This document shows positions 55,503 to 64,000 of a stretch of 64,000 bases of DNA, piece by piece. The stretch comes from Diphasiastrum complanatum. Lineage: Eukaryota > Streptophyta > Lycopodiopsida > Lycopodiales > Lycopodiaceae. The position numbers and the translations under genes were made by a program. Where the stretch lies: contig CM055107.1 in NCBI GenBank assembly GCA_029204225.1, positions 6,356,873 to 6,420,872 on the forward strand. Direction: 5' to 3'. The notes below the pieces were generated by a model that ran no database searches, was not told the origin of the DNA, and worked only from the letters and a program-made list of their open reading frames with translations. Within the stretch, counting starts at the first letter, position 1. Each line of letters starts with the position of its first letter.

Positions 55503-56477
55503 TTGACCAACACTAGCAAATTTGTTGAAAGTGAAGGAATGTAAAGAACACCATCAAGTATTGCTTTCCTATTAGTAGAGAGACAAATAGGAGTTGAACC
55601 AATACCTTCAATCACACACTCACCACCATTGGCCATGTGAATTGCTTTCTTGGATCCATCATAAGTGATCAAAGAAGTAAAGAACTCCTTATGACTAGTC
55701 ATGTGTGAACTAGCTCCGCTATCAATCCACCATGAATCTTTGTCACCTTCACTTGATATTAGAATTGAAGAACACATCAAAAGAGAATCACCACCACCTA
55801 GATCCTCATCATTAGTAGTAAAGTTGATTTGCTTGCTACCTTCATCTCTTTGCTTCTTCAAACATTCATTTGCAAAATGCCCTTTGATTCCACAATAAAA
55901 GCATTTCAACTTAGACTTATTTTTCTTTTTGCCAAAAGAGGAAGTCTCACCTTGATCTTGCCCTTTAGACCACTTGACTTTGCCTTTGCCCTTGAACTTG
56001 CTTTTGATGAACATAGCCTCCTCTTCATAATGAGATGTCGATGTAGATCCACCTCCTTTTGATTGAAGCCTATACTCCTCATTCACCAAAATCTCTTGAA
56101 AATCCACAATACTTGGAAAAGTCTTTTGAATAGCAAAATTTTGAACAAGATTAGCATGATCATCCAACAAGCCATTAAGTATAACCTGAACAAGTTCTAC
56201 CTCCAGCTTCCCAAGCCTCCAAAGATGATGTGCACTTACCAACTTCCTTGAGAAGTTCATTGGTAACATTCAACTTAATCATGTGTAGAGCCTTCTTTGC
56301 TCTCTGGTCATACCTCACTTGATCTTGAGGTGCTTGAGGCCTCTCCTCCACACATTCAACAATCTCCATCAACTCATTCATCTCCAATAAGGACTCCATC
56401 CTCACCTTCCAAGTAAAATAGTTGATTGAGGTAAGCCTATCATTGCTCGCCAACATAAATCCACCACTTGTAGCCAT
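55499..56477 (-). pseudogene. copia-D gag and protease
   Basis: ATG at 56477, then SINYFTWKVRMESLLEMNEL (UBN2-type gag), a frameshift near 56200, and ILNGLLDDHANLVQNF. A perfect CX2CX4HX4C knuckle follows (CFYCGIKGHFANEC, near 55900-55860), and protease motif WWIDSGASSHMT with intact Asp-Ser-Gly (near 55730). It ends at LSTNLL, where one lost base shifts into the next frame. Confidence 0.88.
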
Positions 56478-57067
56478 GTTGCAATGACCTGATCTCCTTC
56501 TTTCAACCTATTTCAATGCACAAGGCACTCTCTTGAATGTCAACAAATGAACTCAAGAAGAAATCACAAAGATATGGAACCTCTCAAATCTCTTCTAGCA
56601 CTTCTAACTAGAAAATCAACACATAGAATAGTGAAATCTTGATCAACCTATGATCTATCCTCAATCTAATGATTCTTGCCACTTCCTAAGATTGAAACAC
56701 ACTCAAATGAAGTTTAGTAACCTCACAAAATAGAGATCCAATTAAAATTAGGGTTTCGACAAAATCACAAAAAATTGAATATCTCAAATGCTACATGCAA
56801 TTTTTAGAAACTTAATATATCTTTTTGTATACTCCAATGAGACCTTCCTAATGCACCAAAAATCATCTAAATCCAGTAAACAAAGTGTGAAATTGGAATT
56901 GATCAAGTATATAGCCCTATATTGAGTTTTGACCTACAAAAGATTAATTCTACACATGCAAAAATGCTGATTTTTGAGTAGAAATCAATCTAGCATGCTC
57001 TAGCATTGGTAACTCCTCCAAATCCTTGCTAAAGATGGCTGATCCTTTCATAACCTGAAACACAATA
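56478..57067 (-). other. copia-D leader
   Basis: AT-rich, no gene, between primer-binding site and gag. Confidence 0.7.
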
Positions 57068-57079
57068 GCTCTGATACCA
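57068..57079 (-). other. copia-D primer-binding site
   Basis: Minus strand TGGTATCAGAGC, perfect match to the initiator tRNA-Met complement, adjacent to the 5' LTR. Confidence 0.92.
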
Positions 57080-57731
57080 TGTGAAGGATTTCAGATCATT
57101 CAAGATCCAATCCATGTCCCTGATCTTTGGTTACAATAAGAAGCAAACCAACAATCTTGCCAATGTAGAAAAAACATCATCTTCATACAAAATGAGATGC
57201 AAACTCTAAGAGATACTGATCAAACATGAACCAAAACATAAAATATGTTTGCTGTCCGTACAATTACAATACTCTACTGTATTTCACACGTGTGGAACTG
57301 AAAATAACAATAAATGATCATTCCAGACACAAGATTGCAAGATAACACCGAGATAGTGCACCAATGAGTAGTAAAACCCAAAGAGAACCATGTATATTGA
57401 TAAAATGAGAGAGAGAAGAGAGAATATGTGTCTCTCCACGGGTTACATCCTTTTATAGAGTGTCCAAACCCTATTTGGCCACTTGGCTTTCCTTCCAAAA
57501 TGTAAACCCTACTATTTTTGGGCCTAGATTCAATGTACCCAAAATTCAAATTGAATCTCTCTCAAACTCGACTACCAACTTTTTCACACTTTCAAGAAGT
57601 GTTTATTGGATGTATTTTAAACTAATATAACTTCAAAAGTTTATCTCTAAGTCTAAAATGAGTTTTGGCCTCTTATTGACAATTTACCAAAATTTGACTA
57701 AACTAGACTAAACTAGTTGAAATCTCTCACA
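57080..57731 (-). repeat. copia-D 5' LTR
   Basis: 652 bp with TGTGA/TCACA ends and a central CACACGTGTGG palindrome. It contains a stretch of about 85 bp that the 3' LTR has lost; otherwise the two look about 95% alike by eye. Confidence 0.9.
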
Positions 57732-58436
57732 GGTGTGTCATCAAAGTATTTTGCAGCCCTAATAGCATCTTCTAGGGTTTTTGAATGGTGCCTACGAACA
57801 TCCACTTGATAATCTTTTGGTAACCCATCAATGAACATGAACATTTATACCTTAGGCGGAATATCGCTATAAAGTGGATTCAGGTACTCATGAAAATCTT
57901 GAATAAATTGTTCCAAACCTTTATTCATGGTTAGATGACTCAAATTTTGGAAGTGTTCATAGTCATCTAAAAGTGGTAGAAAATAATCCCTAAAAAGCTT
58001 GCAAAAAGCATCCCATGTACAAGGTTGATTGCCCTTTGCAACTAAGTCATCCCACCAAACTAAGGCTCTTCCTTCAAGGAACATGATGACAGTGGATAAG
58101 TTTTCAGATTCAGGAAATTGGTTCATGACAAAGTATTTGTTCCAAACATTCAGCCAAGAACTTACCACTTGTAAGTTCCTATCTTTCTTCTTCCCCTTAA
58201 ACACTTTTACGGGAGGTGGAACTACATGCTTCTTCTGATTGGCTAACCTAGACTCTAAGTCTTGGTTAGCCAATCAAAAGCTTCTTATTAGTGGCTTGAA
58301 TTTGTTGGTCTCTTTTATTAGTTTCAAGAAGCTTCTTATTAGTGGCTTGAATTTGTTGGTATAAAAGTTCAAGCGCTTGTGCCACATTGGATGGGTTTGA
58401 TAGATCAACTGTTGGGTTTTCATTGGTTTGATCCAT
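57732..58436 (-). pseudogene. gypsy-5 gag
   Basis: ATG at 58436, MDQTNENPTVDLSNPSN, a Gln/Lys coiled-coil-like stretch with a 17-residue in-frame duplication, a 1-base frameshift near 58268, then VVSSWLNVWNKYFVMNQ, LEGRALVWWDDL, the FCKLFRDYFLPLLDD block and IDGLPKDYQVDVRR. It is cut after FDDT by copia-D. A frameshift or stop lies near 57845. Confidence 0.88.
58278..58360. repeat. 51-bp in-frame tandem duplication in gypsy-5 gag
   Basis: A 32-base block starting AAGCTTCTTATTAGTGGC recurs at 58278 and 58329. The 51-bp offset adds 17 residues without breaking the frame. Confidence 0.9.
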
Positions 58437-60489
58437 TGGGGTTGCTTGTCAAATACAACAACAAGTGCTCAAATTAGAATGATAGAAATGCTTCAATTGT
58501 TACATCCAATGCAAATAAAAAGCATTTATTTGTATTCATTCAATCTTATCGTTTGTAAGCTCAATCCAAGCCTACTATTTGCAAGCCTCCAAGCTTAAGA
58601 GGAAAACAACAACAAGCTACATTTGCCTTAATCAAAAGCAATAATGAAAACCATATTTTTATGTAAACTTCAATTAACTAATACAAGCTAATGTTTACAT
58701 AAAGTTTCTATTCCAATTCCAATTCCATTTGTCATTTCAAAAGCAACCAAAGTTTTTAGATTTCTCACTATTTTAGATTTCCAAATCCATGAAACTAGTG
58801 TCTAGAAATGGATAACTAATGAAGCTTTATGAAAACTTCAATTTTCAGATCTGATTTTCAGATTTACGGGTCTGAAAATCAGAACTTCATAATGACAAAA
58901 AAAAGTTACACTACCATTCCCTTCCTACATTGCCATCTTCATGAAACTAGGAGATAGAAAGGTGTGAAAACTTCACTTTTCAGATCTGATTTTCAGATTT
59001 ATAGGTCTTCAAAATGAAAATCAGAACTTCATACACTTCATTTATGCAAAAAAAAACCCTAGTTTTGATCAAAATACATAGCTAGAATCAATCTAAAAAA
59101 GTTTGTGTATGTAGAGAAAGACTTCTTCTATCCATCCCACAAATCTTTTTTTAGAACTTTAAAAAACCCAAAGCCCACTTTAAATCTTCTCTAACATGAT
59201 AAAAAATCAGCCCCCAAACAATTTTATAAGCATCACTACTCTCTTCCAAAGAGAACTAGATTCATTGGGTACTTCAACTACAAGCTTCCTACAACTAGAA
59301 AAGCCTATAATCTTCCCCAAAAAAAAAATTAGTTGGTGATCTTAATAGAACTTGAAGAAGGTTAGAAAGGTTACCATCCTTTGTCTAGCACTGATAACTC
59401 TTTTACAAGTAGAAATGAGAAAGTCCTCCAAATCCAAGGTAGAGCCTCCAAATGTCCTCCAAGCAACCTGCAAGCTTCAAGAGACTCCCCAACCACAAGC
59501 TAGGATGCCTCCACCTGCAAGTAAGAATCTGCAAGCCTCCAAGGATCTCTCCTCCACCTGTGTCCCTACTCTTTAATCACAAAGATAGATCTGGCAAGCT
59601 GGCCTCAAGTATTCACCACCAACCATAGTTAGATCCAAGCTCCCAGCAAGACCTATCTAGCACCCCCTTGCTAACCATGAACAAATCACAAGCATACCAC
59701 AACACTCCATAGCATTCTCAAGATCCAAACCCTACTTATGTCTCATACCATAAGCAAGATCCAAACCTTAAGCATACTATCACAAGAAAGCACTCTACAC
59801 ACTAGTAGCAATACTAGAGCATAAGCAAAGCAAACAAGAGAGATCTCCCCCTCCCAATGGGTGCCCTACTACCCTCATATAGATGGCCCATGGACCCCTC
59901 CAATGCACTATGGAGTTCCATGCTCATCCAATGAGAGAGAGAGAGAGAGAGAGAAGCCTAGGGGAGTTAAAGAATCTCCAAGAGCCTCCATAGGCTTATG
60001 AAATGTCAAGAGACTCCTTCGATAACCTATGACTCTTTGAATGCCTTTCTTGTGGGAGTTGGGAACTCAATGGACACTTTAGAAGGGCGCCCTCTTACTA
60101 GATTTCATTGCCCAAGTTGTGCAAGTATACTTTGGTCCTAGACCAATAAAGTGATATGGTTCAAGGTTGAGACCCAAGGTTTAGAAAAATAGTCATCCAA
60201 TGACTTTCTAACACCTCTCTAGGTTCCATACCTCCATCCAAGGCATAGACACCTACCTGTCCTTAACTAAGGACACTAGTACCTTAATTTAAGTCACCTA
60301 CTCTTAATACTAAGGGTACCCCTTATCCAAGGGTCACGTGACTCCATTACCTCCGACTAAGGTATAGTCACTTGCCTACCCTTTTTCAAGGGCACATACC
60401 CTTAATCCTAAAGGTACCTTGCCATTTAGCCCCCAACACTAAATGGACTATTAGGAGTCTGAAGTACTGCTAGTTACATAGGTATGTAA
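58437..60489 (-). other. gypsy-5 leader and probable 5' LTR
   Basis: No gene. A degraded primer-site-like block (GCACTGATAACT, 59388-59399) is followed by TTTTAC, and GTAACA ends at 60489. This is compatible with an LTR of about 1.1 kb. Paired near-repeats of a CAGATCTGATTTTCAGATTT word occur at 58845 and 58980. GGTGCCCTACTACC and GGGCGCCCTC near 59862 and 60086 resemble the copia-B/C leader blocks. A short GA tract is at 59934-59953. Confidence 0.45.
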
Positions 60490-60932
60490 CAATTACAATG
60501 TCAAAGGTAAACATAATCATGTGCGTAAACTCCATAAAGCACTTTATGGCTTGAAGCAATTTGCTCGAGCGTGGTTTCAAAGGATCAATACTTTTCTTAT
60601 CGATCACAGCTATAGACCAAGAACTTCAGATTCTAATGTGTACTTCAAGTCAGTGCAACATTCTTTTATTAGCATTACTTTTTATGTGGATGACATATTA
60701 CTTTTCAACAACAATATCGATCTGATAAAAGAAGCTAAGACAATGCTATCTTCTGAATTCGACATGACCAATCCGGGTGAAGCTCATTATTGTCTAGGTA
60801 TTCAAATCCAATGAGACAGAAAACAGAAGTTGATTTATATTACTCAGCAAAGATACAATCACAATATCTTAATCAGATATAATTTGATGAATGAAGGAAA
60901 ATCTCATTTGTCATTATTTAAAAGAAACTCAT
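60490..60932 (+). pseudogene. copia-F reverse transcriptase fragment
   Basis: Plus-strand frame with [24 protein letters not shown], the catalytic YVDD motif, MLSSEFDMTNPGEAHYCLGIQI, a TGA, then LIYITQQRYNHNIL. All standard copia RT motifs, well preserved. It starts at the putative gypsy-5 LTR edge and ends near 60930, where LTR-like sequence of copia-G begins. Confidence 0.88.
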
Positions 60933-61588
60933 ATGTACAATGAGAGAGCTCTTCTATATAATAACAACTCGAGATCTAGCATGAGGAATGCTTGAGATTG
61001 ATTGGACCTCATGGATTCCACCTCTGATAATGATTGGACCTCTAAATTCTCACCTCTCTCCATGATTGGACCAACTAACTAGAACCTCACAATATGATTG
61101 GCCAAGTGATTTTCACCTCTTAACATGATTGGGCCAACCATTTTACACCTCTTAATGTGATTGGCTTTAGTATCTATAATCGAAAATTTGATTGGGCCAT
61201 ATTTGACATTGAGATGTGGATTTGGTTGCATACTAGCAAAATACCAATTCTTACATTTTGTGACAAGTGTCACCATCTCACTAGACTCGAGTTGGAGGCC
61301 TCTTGAAGTTTTAAACTCCACTTGAAAACATGTACAAGAAACTAATGGACATTTTTATAATTGAAAATATGTACATGGTACTAACGGACATTTGTACATG
61401 AGATTGACAAATCAATCAAGCTAAAATTTGTCTATTTTTTTTACGAAAATGGCCTTTTGGGTGCTACAAGACCTCAAACGAGGAATATGAACATTGTGAA
61501 ATTTTTCTAAGCATATATCCATGTGGCCAATGCCACATCATCAAATTACATGGCAAAAATGATAAGCTAGTATTGTGAAAATCTAATA
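60933..61588 (-). repeat. copia-G LTR (boundaries approximate)
   Basis: It lies just beyond the RNase H tail and a purine tract (GAGGAGGCG on the minus strand, 61589-61597) and starts TATTAG, comparable to TGTTAG of copia-B. On the minus strand it contains seven phased CCAAT copies and then a TATATAGA box near 60951-60960. The left boundary is not fixed and the R-U5 part may be missing. Confidence 0.6.
60999..61196 (-). repeat. 32-bp tandem array with a CCAAT box in each unit
   Basis: GATTGG (CCAATC on the minus strand) begins at 61000, 61032, 61064, 61096, 61127, 61159 and 61190, that is every 31-32 bp. Units are degenerate, but the first five share CACCTC-type (minus GAGGTG) words. It lies 40-240 bp upstream of the minus-strand TATA-like box. 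Confidence 0.88.
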
Positions 61589-61958
61589 CGCCTCCTCACA
61601 ATTTAGCTAGAAGACAACATAGACTTGCTAAATATGCCAAGAGCTGATCTTAGCTTTGAAAATGCAACCTTTTAAAGAGGCTTTGTGAGGATGTCATCAA
61701 GGCACTTGCTTGTTGACACACGTTCGAAAGAGATTTTCTTTGATTGCATCTTTTCCCTTACAAAACATTGAGCTATTTTTATGTCTTTACTTCTTGCATG
61801 ATAGATGTTGTCATGGATGGTTGCATGTCATAGAAAAGCATCAAAACATGTGAAAAATCATCGATTTTTGACAAGAAAGTATGGTTTTGGTCGTTTCTTC
61901 ATGGAATTGGCTATATGTTGGCATTATAGAAATTTAGGTTAGGAAAATATTGAAGCCT
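61589..61958 (-). pseudogene. copia-G RNase H tail
   Basis: The minus strand reads HARSKDIKIAQCFVREKM, RVSTSKCLDDILTKPL and KLRSALGI, the closing part of copia RNase H (HxRTKHIDIxxHFVREKV, DxLTKPL). A stop follows TKPL. Upstream sequence is cut by the LTR at 61959. Confidence 0.8.
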
Positions 61959-62744
<786 letters not shown>

Positions 62745-62745
62745 G

Positions 62746-62763
62746 TGGCACCGTTGTCGGGGA
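62746..62763 (+). other. gypsy-6 primer-binding site (tRNA-Asp type)
   Basis: TGGCACCGTTGTCGGGGA, two changes from the usual TGGCGCCGTTGCCGGGGA complement of plant tRNA-Asp. One base separates it from the LTR. Confidence 0.82.
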
Positions 62764-63102
62764 GCGCCACACACTCGTTTCACTGCATAGCTTTCTCACT
62801 CTCTTCCTCTTTCCTCTATCTATCTCTTTCTTCTCTCTCATCATTCTTTTTCATAAAAAAAATCGAATTTTAAGGGTAGAATAGTGTGAGTAGTATTAGT
62901 TTTTGCCGTTTTTTCGTGATTTTTTTGTTTGTTTGCACTGTAGGGAGAGATTGTGGGGTGGGAGGATCAGATCCAAGCACCCAATCCTTTCATTAATCCA
63001 TAAAATCCATAAAAATCAGAAAAAAAGCTCAAAATCTATTTTTGGAGGGAAAAAGAGAGCCAAAATCCCATCAAACTTTGATTTCTCAAAAACTAGCAAG
63101 AG

Positions 63103-64000
63103 CTAACCTTCGCATAACTGGCAGCAGCTCCAGGGTACTGTCCCAGACCTGCATAGAAGCCTGTGAAGGTTACTTCCCAATAGATTTTGAAAAAACAAAG
63201 AAAAACCCATAAAAATTCAAAAATCCCTTGTAAAAATAATTTTTTTTTTTGAAAACTCAAAACTAACCTTAGCAAAGCTCTCTGAAGTTCCATCTCACTG
63301 AGACAAGGACACAGAGAAGTCTGCGAGAGTTAGATCCCAAAAAATGTGCCCCTGTGAAGGTTCCCAAGAGCAAAAAATGGCCTAGAACCTTCTCAAACAA
63401 CAAATTTTTGAGTTTCCCTGGGAAGTAGCCTTTGCAGAGCTCTCTGAAGTTCCATCTCACTGAGACAAGGACACAAAGAGTCTGCGAGAGTTAGATCCCA
63501 AAAAAAGTGCCCCTGTGAAGGTTCCCAAGAGCAAAACGTGGCCTAGAACCTTCTCAGACAGCAAATTTTTGAGTTTCTTTGGGAAGTAACTCTTGCAGCT
63601 TGGTAAGCAAGTGGATCTGACTCAGATACAACCACATACCAGCCTGCAAAGATTAGTTCCCATAAAATCTCAGAAATATGGCCAAAAAACCACAAAAAAA
63701 TGCAGTTTTTTCAAGATTTTTTTGTGTTTCCTAGGGAAGTAACTCTTGCAACTTGGTAAGCAAGTGGATCTGACTTAGATACAAGCACATACCAGCCTGC
63801 AAAGATTAGTTCCCAGAAAATCTCAAAATTTGGCCAAAAAATCACAAAAAATTGCAGTTTTTTAAAGATTTTTTTGTGTTTCCTAGAGAAGTAACTCTCG
63901 CAGTTTGGTGAGCAGCTGAATCTGACTAAGATACAAGTGCATACCAGTCTTTGAGGGTTTGTTCCTAGAAAATCTTAAAGTTTTGCAAAAAAACCACAAA
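63103..64000 (+). repeat. Tandem leader repeats of 152-163 bp
   Basis: Six related units begin near 63103, 63263, 63426, 63586, 63739 and 63891 (steps about 160, 163, 160, 153 and 152). Each opens with a (C/G)TAACC/TTCGCA-type word and has a shared CTGACTNAGATACAA or CACTGAGACAAGGACA middle and an AGTTCCCA word. Neighbours are most alike (units 2-3 and 4-5). The array continues off the edge. No coding frame spans it. Confidence 0.88.

Larger units (their letters stand above)
52494..57731 (-). mobile_element. copia-D: two-LTR copia with gag, protease and unassigned frames
   Basis: About 5.2 kb inserted in gypsy-5 gag; a 4-5 bp flank (A)GGTG is shared by both sides and the gypsy-5 frame resumes across it. 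It has both LTRs, a primer-binding site, gag with an intact knuckle and intact protease motif, then long open frames with no integrase motifs and only a trace of RT. It is probably non-autonomous, relying on proteins of other elements. Confidence 0.85.
50760..58436 (-). mobile_element. gypsy-5: Ty3/gypsy element split by copia-D
   Basis: Minus-strand gag (58436-57732), copia-D insertion, rest of gag and protease (52493-51765), RT (51599-50938) and RNase H start (to about 50760). It is cut there, with no 3' LTR. Gag layout resembles gypsy-1. The 5' LTR is probably within about 59400-60489, but its start is uncertain. Confidence 0.82.

Noticed and set aside
49748-60932. copia-F gag and RT as one proven element
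   Set aside because: Same strand and plausible order, but protease and integrase are missing and the intervening gypsy-5 has no confirmed 3' end, so the link stays unproven.
60999-61196. CRISPR-like 32-bp spacing
   Set aside because: The repeats are contiguous and degenerate, in a plant LTR; a tandem minisatellite fits better.
63103-64000. CRISPR-like array
   Set aside because: Units are about 155 bp of degenerate tandem repeat next to an LTR primer site; no short identical repeats with unique spacers.

Overview
Plant nuclear DNA: an AT-rich, repeat-saturated stretch built around the 3' half of one host gene, MIRO (mitochondrial Rho GTPase), with five exons on the + strand between 26738 and 38266. 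The exon spacing, the dense old LTR retrotransposons, a LINE and several hAT transposons indicate a land plant with a large genome and long introns. A fern or gymnosperm is possible, but the sequence alone does not fix the lineage. I see no bacterial genes, CRISPR array or rRNA.

Region 1-25000 is a nested stack of dead elements. The oldest readable layer is a minus-strand Ty1/copia element (copia-A). It is split by three insertions: gypsy-1 (1-4927, minus, continuing off the left edge), a non-autonomous hAT-like MITE (5248-5892, 8-bp target duplication), and copia-B (6265-16520, minus). Copia-B is itself split exactly in its primer-binding site by gypsy-2 (10404-15890, plus, a chromodomain element). 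Another LTR element starts at 17823. To its right lie a gypsy gag-protease relic (gypsy-3) and a 5'-truncated LINE (22493-24641). I found no earlier MIRO exon in this stretch, so all of it may lie inside one MIRO intron.

Region 25000-39600 holds the MIRO exons. They encode the last part of the second GTPase domain, the linker and the C-terminal membrane anchor. The 8-kb third intron carries a GC-rich hAT transposon (hAT-1) and a scrambled copia (copia-C, same family as copia-B). A short tRNA-like retroposon with a 14-bp target duplication lies upstream of the first exon.

Region 39600-64000 is intergenic. It contains a full-length but mutated hAT transposon (hAT-2, 39620-43905, with 8-bp duplication and terminal inverted repeats), a worn gypsy relic (gypsy-4) with a solo LTR, copia gag and RT fragments (copia-F), and gypsy-5. 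Gypsy-5 is interrupted in gag by copia-D, an element with both LTRs, gag and protease, and then long open frames that do not look like integrase or a working RT. At the right edge are the tail of another copia (copia-G) with a regular 32-bp CCAAT array, and the 5' LTR, PBS and tandem-repeat leader of an Athila/Tat-like gypsy element.

The MIRO exons are the only coding sequence that looks functional. Everything else is transposon-derived and mostly disabled by stops, frameshifts, short tandem duplications and internal deletions. The points most worth following are copia-D's unassigned frames, the palindromic decamers near the ends of the three hAT-type elements, the 32-bp-phased CCAAT array, the GGGCGCC repeats in the copia-B and copia-C leaders, and the very large MIRO intron.
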